Assembly: GCA_900315435.1 (NCBI GenBank)
Contig: OMYY01000001.1
Location: 1-64,000, forward strand
DNA from: an uncultured Spirochaetaceae bacterium
GTDB taxonomy: Bacteria > Spirochaetota > Spirochaetia > Sphaerochaetales > Sphaerochaetaceae
Length of the DNA stretch: 64,000 nt
Direction: 5' to 3'
A program made the position numbers and the translations under genes. The notes beneath the pieces were generated by a model, which was not told the DNA's origin, made no database searches, and saw nothing but the letters and a program-made list of their open reading frames with translations. Shown here piece by piece: positions 1-8,514 of this stretch (the first letter of the stretch is position 1; every line of letters starts with the position of its first letter).

Positions 1-18
1 GAAGAGGTGCTGGCCTGA

Positions 19-353
19 GGAAAACGTATCGGGTTGCATCCGACTATGAGCAATAGGCCGGTATTCCGTGTACCCGGAAAATACGGATATCTCTGGTACC
101 GTAACTTTGGTTGTTGTGTGTCCGAACCTCTTCCGCTACAGTCGTCTTCCAGCCGTCTCTGGTTGCGCACAAATGCGGCTGGACGGTCATGGCAAAGTGA
201 CACTGTAGCTCATAGGGGATGTTGTTTCCTTGCTTGAGTTGTTACTTGCAATCATGAGGTTCCATTCCCTTCTTGCATGCCCTTGGGTTTCCGCTCCATT
301 CCACAGAAATCTGTACAGAGTCAGGTTTCTCATTATTTCTCTTTAACCTAAAT
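19..353. other. Non-coding stretch with inverted repeats
   Basis: No convincing gene is visible. Two inverted repeats can be seen: an imperfect one at about 58-89 and a perfect 8-bp stem, 148-155 pairing with 176-183 around a 20-base loop. Open frames here are short, begin without a ribosome binding site and have no family character. It could hold a structured RNA or decayed sequence. I do not recognise an RNA family. Confidence 0.3.
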
Positions 354-918
354 TTACCTTGTTGGTGAGACAAGAATTCTCCCAAAGCTGATGATCTTCG
401 GGTTATCCTTCGCATAAGACCGCTGTTCCACAATGCCGTCTATCGAATACGCGTCGATAAACGAATAGGATGCATCATCGTCCTCGAGACAGATGGCCAC
501 ATGGGAAATATGGGGCGGGTCATCTCCCATAAAAATCAGATCGCCAGGCTCTGGGGAACGGAGCCTTTGCGTGTATGCTTTGGCAAGCATTGCTGCCGTA
601 GTGTCATCGAACAGGAGCGAGAATCCCGATGCTTGCAGTGCTTCTTTGTACACATTCACCACAAGACCAGAGCAATCGATGGAACCATCCGCTTCATCCC
701 ACCAGCTTTGTCGTCCGCCCCATCCATACGGCATGCCTAGGTATTTCCTTGTAGCGATGACGGCTTTTTCTCGAATCGCTTCGCTTGCCGGGATTGTATA
801 TTCGGACCTGTGCCTCTGTGGCACAACCAGGGAAAACCAATGCACTCAAGCCTACACAGAATGCATATACCACCTTTGTGGCAACAGGGTGATGGTTCTT
901 TCCTTTCATTTTTCCCAT
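354..918 (-). pseudogene. NlpC/P60 lipoprotein, frameshifted
   Basis: The downstream part reads as an NlpC/P60 cysteine peptidase: a DCSGL block with the catalytic Cys, a G-D-L-I-F-M stretch and a later HISHVAI block with the His. Such enzymes cut peptide cross-links in peptidoglycan. The matching N-terminus is in a different frame: an ATG at 918 behind AAAGAGG opens a lipoprotein signal peptide ending in the lipobox VFPGC. The two frames overlap at about 780-845, and a one-base shift would join them into roughly 188 residues. In the second frame alone, the only early start is a GTG at 845 with no signal peptide. This is either a decayed gene or a sequencing error. The family call is firm and the broken state is seen directly. 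Confidence 0.65.
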
Positions 919-998
919 GGGCAATTGCCTCTTTCCAATCGTAACATCTTCAGCAGGGGGAAGACAGTAGGCAGGTAGCATATTTCCAATGGTTTTTC

Positions 999-1079
999 GG
1001 GGTAACCGCTTCTCCGATGTTGGGGTGGCTGCCTGGTTGAAGACTTGTAGCGGAGAAAAAGCGTATCCCCTTTTCTTTT
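999..1079 (+). terminator. Hairpin plus T-rich tail upstream of PUR gene
   Basis: Arms 999-1016 and 1051-1070 are near-complementary, with GGGGTA and CGCTT/TCTCCG blocks pairing with CGGAGA, AAGCG and TATCCCC. TTTTCTTTTG follows directly on the plus strand. This looks like an intrinsic terminator with a large loop, or a leader attenuator for the downstream PUR gene. No plus-strand gene ends just before it, so its partner is unknown. Confidence 0.4.
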
Positions 1080-1122
1080 GCGGAATTTTCGTATAGAGTC
1101 GTGCACGATAAGGAAGGATGCT

Positions 1123-1752
1123 ATGGGACAGAGAGGCGAGGTGTTCTCAACCCGCGTGATGAAGGATGACGTGACCTATTTTTTCAATGTGAAGGAAAAT
1201 ATCTATGGAGAGATGTTCCTGAACATCGCGCAAAGCACGAAGGATGGTGGGCGTTTTGCACGTCAGGCCATTGTCGTCTACCAGGAGAAGCTTGACGACT
1301 TCCTGCAGGGGCTTGAGAAACAGATTGACTTTGTGAAGACTCATGCGCCAAAGGGGCGTCCGCTTGATTTCAAACCGATGCACTTCGGCGGCAAGAAGAA
1401 AGCTCCGGCTGAGGACGAACCTGTTGTCATCGGTCGTGTCTATGAGTTCAAGACCAACGAGGACGACTGGGGCGATCTCTCGGTGACCATCACCGAGCGC
1501 AAAAACAGCGCCGACATGACCTACAACCTTCGCCAGTCGATCAAGGTTTATCAGGAAGATCTCGGCGAGTTTGCCCGCAAGCTCCAGGAAGCCGTCGACT
1601 ACATCCACATCCATTCCCAGAAATCAACCACCCCGTCCAAGGCGGTCAAGGTCCAGCGTCATTTCGTGGTGCGCAGAAAGACGTCCTCGACCGGCGAGGA
1701 GCAACAGAACCCCGCGGCTTCGAGTGGGGAAGGACAGAGCCTAGAAGAGTGA
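1123..1752 (+). CDS. PUR-alpha-like nucleic acid binding protein (BpuR-type), two repeats
   Basis: A 209-residue protein with two PUR-type repeats, about 1-75 and 108-180. Each holds a beta-rich block (YFFNVKEN; LSVTITERK) followed by a helix (VVYQEKLDDFLQGLEKQ; KVYQEDLGEFARKLQEA). The tail of about 30 residues is Ser/Glu-rich. PUR proteins bind single-stranded DNA and RNA; the Borrelia relative BpuR is a known nucleic acid binding regulator with one such domain. I start at the ATG behind AAGGAAGG because MGQRGEVFS matches the family N-terminus; a longer frame from 1078 has no ribosome site. It converges on rnhB and the two coding ends overlap by 12 bases. Expression may be affected by the hairpin at 999-1079. 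Confidence 0.8.
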   Translation: MGQRGEVFSTRVMKDDVTYFFNVKENIYGEMFLNIAQSTKDGGRFARQAIVVYQEKLDDFLQGLEKQIDFVKTHAPKGRPLDFKPMHFGGKKKAPAEDEPVVIGRVYEFKTNEDDWGDLSVTITERKNSADMTYNLRQSIKVYQEDLGEFARKLQEAVDYIHIHSQKSTTPSKAVKVQRHFVVRRKTSSTGEEQQNPAASSGEGQSLEE

Positions 1753-2367
1753 AGGCTCTTGCGTATGTTCCTGGTGTTTCAGGTGAAATGACCTGCGGTG
1801 GATGGGACAGAACCCATATTGCCGCAGGTTTTTTTGATGGAGGGCGGTAGGGTAGCCCTTATGGATCTCAAATCCGTACTGGGGCCACTTTTTTGCCGCA
1901 TAGTCCATATACCGGTCCCTGGCTTCCTTGGCCAGGATCGAGGCTGCCATGATTTGGGGGACTTTCGCGTCTCCTTTGACGATTGCCTGGCAGGGAACGT
2001 CGGAAATCTGGGCGGGAACCCGGTTGCCATCAATCAGCACCAGCTGTACATCAGCCAGTTTCTGTACTTTCCTCAAAGCCCTGGTCATCGCCAGCATGGT
2101 CGCCTGCAGGATATTGTATGTGTCGATTTCCTGGGCGGTCGCCCAGGCGACAGCCCACACCGACTGTTTCTTGATGATGGCTTCGGCCTGTTCCCGCTCT
2201 CGGTGGGTCAATTGCTTCGAGTCGTTGAGCACAACGACGGGAAAATCGTCCGGCAGCAGCACACAGGCGGCGCAAACTGGTCCGGCCAAAGGGCCGCGGC
2301 CAGCTTCATCAATTCCTGCGATGCAATTCAGTGGTAGCCCCTGCGAGCTGAACAGTTCTTGCTCCAT
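1741..2367 (-). CDS. rnhB: Ribonuclease HII
   Basis: A 208-residue RNase HII, which removes RNA from RNA-DNA hybrids and single ribonucleotides from DNA. The DEAGRGPLAGP block at 20-30 supplies the first acidic pair (D20, E21). Further acidic residues lie at D113 (LIDG) and D133 (KGDA), with the family block MAASILAKEARDR near 140-152. I choose ATG 2367 over the TTG at 2406 because a promoter-like pair (TTGACG at 2401-2406, TATACC at 2379-2384) lies between them. The mRNA leader would then be only about 4-5 bases, and there is no Shine-Dalgarno sequence. It is divergent from smc. Confidence 0.93.
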   Translation of the reverse strand: MEQELFSSQGLPLNCIAGIDEAGRGPLAGPVCAACVLLPDDFPVVVLNDSKQLTHREREQAEAIIKKQSVWAVAWATAQEIDTYNILQATMLAMTRALRKVQKLADVQLVLIDGNRVPAQISDVPCQAIVKGDAKVPQIMAASILAKEARDRYMDYAAKKWPQYGFEIHKGYPTALHQKNLRQYGFCPIHRRSFHLKHQEHTQEPSLF

Positions 2368-2378
2368 ACGGAGGAAAC

Positions 2379-2406
2379 GGTATAAAATGGGACGATATTT
2401 CGTCAA
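2379..2406 (-). promoter_or_regulatory. Promoter of rnhB
   Basis: On the minus strand, TTGACG and TATACC are separated by 16 bases, and the -10 box ends 11 bases before the rnhB ATG at 2367. The predicted transcript would have almost no leader. The site overlaps the divergent smc start region. Confidence 0.45.
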
Positions 2407-2419
2407 GGATGGTCAACGT

Positions 2420-5200
2420 TTGTTTCTCAAGAATCTGGAATTGTACGGGTTCAAGTCTTTTGCCGACAAGACGCATCTGGATTTCTCCGAAGGAATCACG
2501 AGCCTGCTCGGGCCCAACGGCTGCGGGAAAAGCAATATCGTCAACGCCATTCAGTGGGTTCTGGGTGAACAGTCCACCAAGACTTTGCGTGCAAGCCGCA
2601 TGGACGACGTCATTTTCAATGGTACTGACAAACGCAAGCCCATGCAGTTTGCCGAAGTGGCTCTGACCATCGACAACTCCACCCATATACTGAACAGCGA
2701 CGCGACGGAAATCGAGATCAAGCGCCGCATTTTCCGCAACGGCGGCTCCAACGAGTATTTCCTCAACCGCCAGCAGTGCAACCTGCGCGACATTCGCGAC
2801 CTGTTCATGGATACCGGTGTCGGCAAGACCGCCTATTCGATCCTTGCCCAGGGCAAGATCGACGAGATCCTGCTGCAGAACCCCGACCAGCGCCGGAGCC
2901 TGTTCGAGGAAGCGGCGGGCATTTCCCGCTTCAAGGCCGACTCGATTGTCGCCGAGCGCAACCTGGAGAAGACCAACGAGAATATCGCCCAGGTCGAGGT
3001 CATCCTGAAAGAGACCCATCGCACCTACGAGACGAAGAAGACCCAAGCCGAAAAAGCCGCCAAGGCGAGGGTGTTGCGCGAGCAACGCTTCAGCCTGGAG
3101 GTTGACGTGCAGCTCAACTCGATCAAGACCTACCGGCAGATGCAGGAGAACTTCCGCAAGCAGTTCGCCGACAGCCAGGAACAGTTGTCCCAGCTACAGC
3201 AGCAGACCAAGGACGATACCGACCGGCTGGCATCCCTGCAAGAAGAGATGAAACAGCATGGGGCGGCCCGCATCAACTGCCAGATTGCCCAGAAGGAGCT
3301 CAATACCAAGCAGCAGGGTCTGAACGAACAGCTTGACATGCTGACCCGCCACTACCAGGAACTCTTCCTGGAGAAACAGCAGTATGAGGCGAAGGCCGCC
3401 GATTACAAGAGCCGTCTCGACATGGCCCAGGAGGCCTTGGACGAGCAGAACGAGAAGATGGAAGAGATCAACGACCGGCTGGACGAGGTCAACGGCCGGC
3501 TGGAGCGGAACAAGCAGCTTTTGCTCTCCACCAATGCGGAAATCGAGCTGGAAAATGGAAGGATCGGGGAAGGGGAACAGCAGGCGCTCGCTTTCCAGAA
3601 TCAACTGGAGGACCTGCAGGCGACTCTTGGACAGCTGACCGACGTGATTGTCGTCCAGCTGGACCAGAAATTGAAGGATTCTGGCTATAGCGCCGAGAGC
3701 AAGGAGCAAGCCGAACGGCAGTTCAAGAGCCTGCTGGAGAGCCTGAAGCAGACGGCAAGAAGCGGAGACAAGGTCTCGCTGGAATCGCTGGAGCGGCTTT
3801 CCGCACTTTTCGACGAGTTCGTCAGCCATGTCCCGACCTTCCTTGACGAACTGGTCGCCCCTGAGGGCATCATCGGCCAGAAGCACCAGATCGACTCGCA
3901 GATGAACGAGGTCAAGGAGCGGATAGGAAGCATGCGCGAGCATGTGGAAGAACTCCAGGCAAAATTGCGCGAGCTCCAGGGAAACGTGCAGCTCTATACC
4001 GATGCGATCAACCAGGACAACATCCTCAAGACCGAGCTGGATGCACGGAAGAACGGACTTTCGGCCCTGATCGAGCAGATGGAGAAAAACAACGACGACC
4101 TGAAATTCCAGTATGCCGACATGGTCCAGTCCGGCCAGACCGCCACAAGCCGTATCGGCACCACCCAGGACCAGATCCGTGACCTGGAGGAGCAGGGCGA
4201 GGAAGGCAAGCGCAAGCTGGCCGAGCTGAATGACACGCTGCGGGTGGAAGAGGAGACGATCGGCTCGCTGGAGTCCCAGATTGTCCATATTCGTGAAAGC
4301 CAGAACAAGGCGATCGATACGATCAACCGGTTGCGCGACGTGGTGACCAAGAGCCAGGCGAACATCGAGGCGCTGGATACCCAGGTGACAGGCGTCTACA
4401 ACAGCTTTTTCGAGAACTACGGAAAGAGCCTGAAGGAGTACGACTCCCGCCTGAAGGACGACTCGCTGGAGGACTATTCCATCATTCGGGGAAGGTTGGA
4501 AAGCGTGAAGAAGGAGCTCGACTCGATGGGCGGCATCAACCAGATGGCAGAGGACGAGTTCAACGACGTCAAGAAGCAGTACGAATTCCTTTCCAAGCAG
4601 ATGGATGACTTGGAGAAAGCCAAGAGCGACCTGGAGGGGGTGGTCGAGGACATCAAGAAACGGAGCGCGGACCTGTTCCTTGACACCTACCGCCAGATTT
4701 CCCAGAACTTCCAGGAGCTCTACCGCAAGCTCTTTGGTGGCGGTCGTGCCGAATTGCGTCTCGTCGACCCGGACCCCGGCAAGGTGCTGGAGACCGGCAT
4801 CGACATTTTCGCCCAGCCTCCAGGGAAAAAGCTGGTCAACCTGACCGCACTCAGCGGAGGAGAGAGGTCGATGACCGCCGTGGCGTTGCTGTTCGCCACC
4901 TATATGGTGAAGGCGTCTCCGTTCTGCATCCTTGATGAGATTGACGCGGCCCTCGACGACCGCAACATCGGCAACTTCCTTGCCGTGCTGCAGGGGTTTG
5001 CCGAGAAGAGCCAGTTCATCATCATCACCCACAACAAGCACACGGTGTTGGGCTCCTCGTCGATGTTGGGCGTCACCCAGATCGAGGCGGGTGTCTCGAC
5101 CACGGTCAGCTACAAACTGGCCCGCGTGGAAGGCAAGCCGGTCATCATGGATGCCGAGAACAAGACGGTCGACTTCACCGCTGACGGCAAGCGGAAATAG
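2420..5200 (+). CDS. smc: Chromosome condensation protein SMC, short form
   Basis: SMC ATPase that compacts and segregates the chromosome with ScpA/ScpB. The Walker A block GPNGCGKS is at 31-38, the ABC signature LSGGE at 811-815 and Walker B ILDEID around 837-842, with long coiled coils between. It has 926 residues against the usual 1150-1200. The middle (about 405-480), where a globular hinge is expected, looks helical and charged with no hinge-type glycine motifs. I prefer the TTG at 2420, behind AAGGA, because it gives the family N-terminus MFLKNLELYGFKSFA. An ATG at 2387 would add 11 residues but has GGAGG about 12 bases away. It is divergent from rnhB, and ffh follows after its own promoter. 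Confidence 0.93.
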   Translation: MFLKNLELYGFKSFADKTHLDFSEGITSLLGPNGCGKSNIVNAIQWVLGEQSTKTLRASRMDDVIFNGTDKRKPMQFAEVALTIDNSTHILNSDATEIEIKRRIFRNGGSNEYFLNRQQCNLRDIRDLFMDTGVGKTAYSILAQGKIDEILLQNPDQRRSLFEEAAGISRFKADSIVAERNLEKTNENIAQVEVILKETHRTYETKKTQAEKAAKARVLREQRFSLEVDVQLNSIKTYRQMQENFRKQFADSQEQLSQLQQQTKDDTDRLASLQEEMKQHGAARINCQIAQKELNTKQQGLNEQLDMLTRHYQELFLEKQQYEAKAADYKSRLDMAQEALDEQNEKMEEINDRLDEVNGRLERNKQLLLSTNAEIELENGRIGEGEQQALAFQNQLEDLQATLGQLTDVIVVQLDQKLKDSGYSAESKEQAERQFKSLLESLKQTARSGDKVSLESLERLSALFDEFVSHVPTFLDELVAPEGIIGQKHQIDSQMNEVKERIGSMREHVEELQAKLRELQGNVQLYTDAINQDNILKTELDARKNGLSALIEQMEKNNDDLKFQYADMVQSGQTATSRIGTTQDQIRDLEEQGEEGKRKLAELNDTLRVEEETIGSLESQIVHIRESQNKAIDTINRLRDVVTKSQANIEALDTQVTGVYNSFFENYGKSLKEYDSRLKDDSLEDYSIIRGRLESVKKELDSMGGINQMAEDEFNDVKKQYEFLSKQMDDLEKAKSDLEGVVEDIKKRSADLFLDTYRQISQNFQELYRKLFGGGRAELRLVDPDPGKVLETGIDIFAQPPGKKLVNLTALSGGERSMTAVALLFATYMVKASPFCILDEIDAALDDRNIGNFLAVLQGFAEKSQFIIITHNKHTVLGSSSMLGVTQIEAGVSTTVSYKLARVEGKPVIMDAENKTVDFTADGKRK

Positions 5201-5210
5201 ATGGGCAACC

Positions 5211-5240
5211 TTGACAGTTCAAGCGCCGTTACGGTATAAG
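5211..5240 (+). promoter_or_regulatory. Promoter of the ffh-rplS operon
   Basis: A consensus TTGACA (5211-5216) and TATAAG (5235-5240) are 18 bases apart, just after the smc stop and 19 bases before the ffh start. It is a good sigma-70 type match and probably drives the whole ffh-rpsP-khpA-rimM-trmD-rplS series. Confidence 0.75.
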
Positions 5241-5259
5241 CATACAGGATAGGATAGGT

Positions 5260-6615
5260 ATGTTCGAAGCGATAAGCGAAAAGTTTTCCGACATCATGCG
5301 CGCCATGGCCGGAAAATCCAAAATCACGGAAAAGAATGTCGAAGATGCGGTAGAGGAGATCAAAGTCGCGCTCCTGGACGCCGATGTCAATCTTCGCGTC
5401 GTTCGCCGGTTCATCAACGCAACATTGGAAGAGGCGAAGGGCGAGAAGGTCCTGAAGGCGGTCAATCCCGGACAGCAGTTTGTCAAGATCGTCTACGACC
5501 GCATGGTCTCGCTTCTTTCCGATCCGGACAACCAGAAATTGGCCCTGCGTGGGCCTGATGTCACCAGCGTGCTGCTGATGATGGGTCTACAGGGTTCTGG
5601 CAAGACCACCACGGCCGCCAAGCTGGGTGTCTTCCTGACCAAGCAGGGACGCCGTCCTTTGCTTGCCGCCTGCGACCTTGTCAGGCCTGCCGCCATCCAG
5701 CAGCTGAAAGTGCTCGGCGAGCAGGCGGGAGTTCCCGTCTATACCGAGGAAGGGGCAAATGATCCGGCGAAAGTCGCCAGCGATGCCCTTGCCTATGCCA
5801 GGAAATACCAGTATGACGTGCTGATCGTCGATACCAGCGGACGCATGTACCTGGACGACGAGCTGATGAATGAGCTTGGCCGCATCCAGAAAGCGGTCAG
5901 TCCGGACGAGACGCTGTTTGTCGCCGACTCCATGACCGGTCAGAACGCCGTCACCATCGCCAAGGAATTCGAGGACCGCATCGGCATCTCCGGCGTGATT
6001 CTCACCAAGTTCGACTCGGATACCCGTGGCGGCGCCGCGCTCTCGCTGCGCAGCGTAGTGGGCAAGCCGATCAAGTTCATCGGAACCGGTGAGAAAAAGG
6101 ACGATATCTCACCGTTCTATCCTGATCGTATCGCCAGCCGGATTCTCGGCATGGGCGATATCGTCTCCCTTGTCGAGAAGGCGCAGGAGACGGTCAGCCA
6201 GGAGGACGCGCTGAGGCTGCAGAAGAAACTGCAGAAGAACACGTTCGACCTGGAGGATTACCTGGAGCAGCTGGAGTCGATGAACAAGATGGGCTCCGTC
6301 GACCAGATCCTCGACATGATTCCGGGTATGAAGGGCGCCGTCGACCCCAACCAGATCGACCTGGGCGTCTTCGAGAAGGAAAAGGCGATCATCCGTTCGA
6401 TGAACAAGCGCGAGAGACACGATATCCGCATCATCGGGCCGGATCGCCGCAAGCGCATCGCTCGGGGAAGCGGTACGACGGTCAACGACGTCAACAAGCT
6501 GCTGAAGCGTTTCGAGAAGATGCGCAACGCGATGCACAAGTTCGCCAAGAACAAGAAGTATCAGATGGCCATGCTTGAGCAACTGCAGAAGATGCAGAAC
6601 CAGGCAGGAAGATAA
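5260..6615 (+). CDS. ffh: Signal recognition particle GTPase Ffh
   Basis: A 451-residue Ffh, the SRP protein that binds signal sequences and 4.5S RNA and docks with FtsY at the membrane. The N domain is about 1-90. The G domain has GLQGSGKTT at 109-117, an insertion-box region with CDLVRPAAIQQL, the G3 motif at 191-195 and the G4 motif TKFD at 249-252. The C-terminal methionine-rich M domain starts near 295. Two motifs deviate from the usual text: DTSGR instead of DTAGR, and TKFDSDTRGGA instead of TKLDGDARGGA. Length and domain order are normal. It is first in an operon with ribosomal and RNA-maturation genes. Confidence 0.97.
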   Translation: MFEAISEKFSDIMRAMAGKSKITEKNVEDAVEEIKVALLDADVNLRVVRRFINATLEEAKGEKVLKAVNPGQQFVKIVYDRMVSLLSDPDNQKLALRGPDVTSVLLMMGLQGSGKTTTAAKLGVFLTKQGRRPLLAACDLVRPAAIQQLKVLGEQAGVPVYTEEGANDPAKVASDALAYARKYQYDVLIVDTSGRMYLDDELMNELGRIQKAVSPDETLFVADSMTGQNAVTIAKEFEDRIGISGVILTKFDSDTRGGAALSLRSVVGKPIKFIGTGEKKDDISPFYPDRIASRILGMGDIVSLVEKAQETVSQEDALRLQKKLQKNTFDLEDYLEQLESMNKMGSVDQILDMIPGMKGAVDPNQIDLGVFEKEKAIIRSMNKRERHDIRIIGPDRRKRIARGSGTTVNDVNKLLKRFEKMRNAMHKFAKNKKYQMAMLEQLQKMQNQAGR

Positions 6616-6650
6616 ATTCGATCAATTACCGTAGGGTAGGAGGAATAGAG

Positions 6651-6920
6651 ATGAGTGTGAGCATGAGACTGAAGCGCTTTGGCGCCGCAAAAAGACCGGA
6701 CTATCGCATCGTCGTGATGGACCGCAGAGCCCCGATCGACAGCAAGACATTGGACGAGGTCGGCCAGTATCATCCGGTTCAGCCGGAGGGCAAGCAGGTT
6801 GTCCTTGATGCGGAGAAGATCAAGAGCTGGCTGGTAAAGGGCGCGCAGCCCTCTGATACGGTCAGGAGACTGCTGAACAAGAACGGGATCCAGATTAGCA
6901 GAAAGCCTGAGCAGAACTAA
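6651..6920 (+). CDS. rpsP: Small ribosomal subunit protein bS16
   Basis: 89 residues with the S16 pattern: an N-terminal block [20 protein letters not shown], then the [15 protein letters not shown] block and an ending close to the family length. It binds 16S rRNA in the 30S body. It is preceded by GTAGGAGGAAT and followed after 16 bases by khpA, the standard rpsP-khpA-rimM-trmD-rplS order. Confidence 0.97.
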   Translation: MSVSMRLKRFGAAKRPDYRIVVMDRRAPIDSKTLDEVGQYHPVQPEGKQVVLDAEKIKSWLVKGAQPSDTVRRLLNKNGIQISRKPEQN

Positions 6921-6936
6921 GTTCTGGGGGCTCGCT

Positions 6937-7170
6937 GTGGAAAAAGACCTTGTTGAATATATCGTAAAGAGTCTTGTCGACAAGCCGGAAGAGGTGTCTG
7001 TCAACGTCGTGGAAGGGGAGAAATCCACCATCCTCGAGCTGAAGGTCGCCCAGGAGGATGTCGGCAAAGTCATCGGCAAGCAAGGCCGTATCGCGAAGGC
7101 GATCAGAATCATCCTGTCCGCCAGCGCGACCAAGAGCGGCAAGCGCGCCGACCTGACGATTCTGGACTGA
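6937..7170 (+). CDS. khpA: KH-domain RNA-binding protein KhpA
   Basis: 77 residues forming a single KH domain; the GxxG loop is GKQG at 47-50 within [13 protein letters not shown]. KhpA proteins bind RNA, often with KhpB, and affect small RNAs and envelope growth in other bacteria. The start is GTG behind GGGGG. The position between rpsP and rimM is the usual one for this family. Confidence 0.93.
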   Translation: MEKDLVEYIVKSLVDKPEEVSVNVVEGEKSTILELKVAQEDVGKVIGKQGRIAKAIRIILSASATKSGKRADLTILD

Positions 7171-7174
7171 GCGC

Positions 7175-7681
7175 ATGGACGATTTGCTTGCCACCGCGAC
7201 CATCGGGGCTTCCTTTGGAGTGGCGGGAGAGGTGAAGCTCTACCCGAACAATCCATCAAGCGGCCACTTGAAGAAACTCAAGACCGTGACGTTGGAGTCG
7301 CCTGATGGAACGCGCAGACAGGTGCGTATCGTTTCGATGCGGAAGGTAGGCGAGCAACTGGTCGTCAAGTTCGAGGGATTCGATTCCCCGGAGGCGACGC
7401 GGGTGCTCGCCCGCTGTGTTCTTCTGGTGCCACGGGATCAGGCCTATCGGTTGAAGGAAGGTGAGGTCTACGCGGCGGACCTGGTCGGGTGCTCGGTTAC
7501 CTGGCAAGGCAAAGCCTTGGGAAAGGTGGCCTCGCTCATCGATGGACCCCAGGCATTGTTGCTTGAGGTCGAGAAGAACGACGGAACCAAGCAGTTCGTT
7601 CCTTACATGGCGCCCTTCATCGACGGGGTGGATAGCGAGGGCAAGGAAATCCGCCTGAAGGTGGATTGGATCCTGCAATGA
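7175..7681 (+). CDS. rimM: Ribosome maturation factor RimM
   Basis: 168 residues. The N-terminal RimM barrel (about 1-85) begins with the ATIGASFGVAGEVKL block. The C-terminal PRC-like domain (about 95-168) has the DLVGCSV, GKVASLID and FVPYMAPFIDGVD blocks. RimM helps assemble the 30S head near S19. It lies 4 bases after khpA, and its stop overlaps the trmD start as ATGA, so the genes are translationally coupled. Confidence 0.95.
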   Translation: MDDLLATATIGASFGVAGEVKLYPNNPSSGHLKKLKTVTLESPDGTRRQVRIVSMRKVGEQLVVKFEGFDSPEATRVLARCVLLVPRDQAYRLKEGEVYAADLVGCSVTWQGKALGKVASLIDGPQALLLEVEKNDGTKQFVPYMAPFIDGVDSEGKEIRLKVDWILQ

Positions 7682-8514
7682 ACATCACCGTCCTTACCTT
7701 GTTTCCGGAAATGGTAGAACCCTTTTTCACCAACTCGATCATGAAACGGGCGGTGGAGAAGGGGCTGGTTTCCTATAGGGTCCTGAACTTCCGGGACTGG
7801 GCGGAAGGGCGGCACAAGAGCTGCGACGACGTCCCGTTCGGCGGAGGGGCCGGAATGGTGCTGAAGTGCGGGCCGCTGGACAAGGCGCTTGAGGCGATTG
7901 ACGCCCACCGGGCGCGGGTCGTCTATGCGACGCCCTCGGGCAAGCGCTTCACCCAGGCCTATGCGGAGGATCTTGCCAAGGAGCAGGATCTGGTCTTCAT
8001 TTGTGGCCACTACGAAGGTCTTGACCAACGTATCATCGATACCTGGGTGGATGACGAGATCAGCGTGGGAGACTATGTGATGAGCTCGGGCGAAGTGGCA
8101 AGCCTGGTGATCATCGACGCGCTCTACCGTCTGGTGGAAGGGGTGATTACGGACGCATCGCTTGACGAGGAGAGTTTCCGTGGAGGGCTATTGGAATATC
8201 CCCAGTATACCCGGCCGGAGACCTATTGCTCAAAAACGGTGCCGGAAGTATTATTGAGCGGTCATCATGCCCATATCGTCGAGTGGCATGTGATGCAACG
8301 GCTGGAGAAGACCGCACGGAACCGACCGGATCTCTTGGAGACCGCCGATTTGGACGTCGATGCCAGATGCCGTTTGAATCAATTGTTCGTACATACAGTA
8401 GAGGATGATGGAAATGGACGAAGAAGTGAAAGAAGTGAAGGAAGAGCAGAAGGTCGAGGAGCAGAAGGCTCCCAAGGCTTCTCTCCAGCACGTGAACGTC
8501 ATCAAGGCCATTGA
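7678..8514 (+). CDS. trmD: tRNA (guanine37-N1)-methyltransferase TrmD, extended tail
   Basis: TrmD methylates G37 of tRNA using SAM and prevents +1 frameshifting. The trefoil-knot SAM site shows as [14 protein letters not shown] (105-118) and [21 protein letters not shown] (128-148). FGGGAGM at 54-60 is also typical. The ATG overlaps the rimM stop. The protein should end soon after the RPDLLE stretch near residue 223, but the frame runs to 278 residues with an Arg/Glu/Gly-rich tail. That tail overlaps the rplS N-terminus by 101 bases in another frame. The enzyme call is firm; whether the tail is functional is unknown. Confidence 0.95.
   Translation: MNITVLTLFPEMVEPFFTNSIMKRAVEKGLVSYRVLNFRDWAEGRHKSCDDVPFGGGAGMVLKCGPLDKALEAIDAHRARVVYATPSGKRFTQAYAEDLAKEQDLVFICGHYEGLDQRIIDTWVDDEISVGDYVMSSGEVASLVIIDALYRLVEGVITDASLDEESFRGGLLEYPQYTRPETYCSKTVPEVLLSGHHAHIVEWHVMQRLEKTARNRPDLLETADLDVDARCRLNQLFVHTVEDDGNGRRSERSEGRAEGRGAEGSQGFSPARERHQGH

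Noticed and set aside
1-18. Possible end of an upstream plus-strand gene (five codons then TGA)
   Set aside because: Too short to distinguish from chance at the window edge.
34-237. 67-residue frame
   Set aside because: No ribosome site and an ordinary random-looking product; more likely non-coding.
3194-5041. 615-residue minus-strand frame
   Set aside because: Antisense shadow of the smc coiled coils, Leu-rich for that reason.
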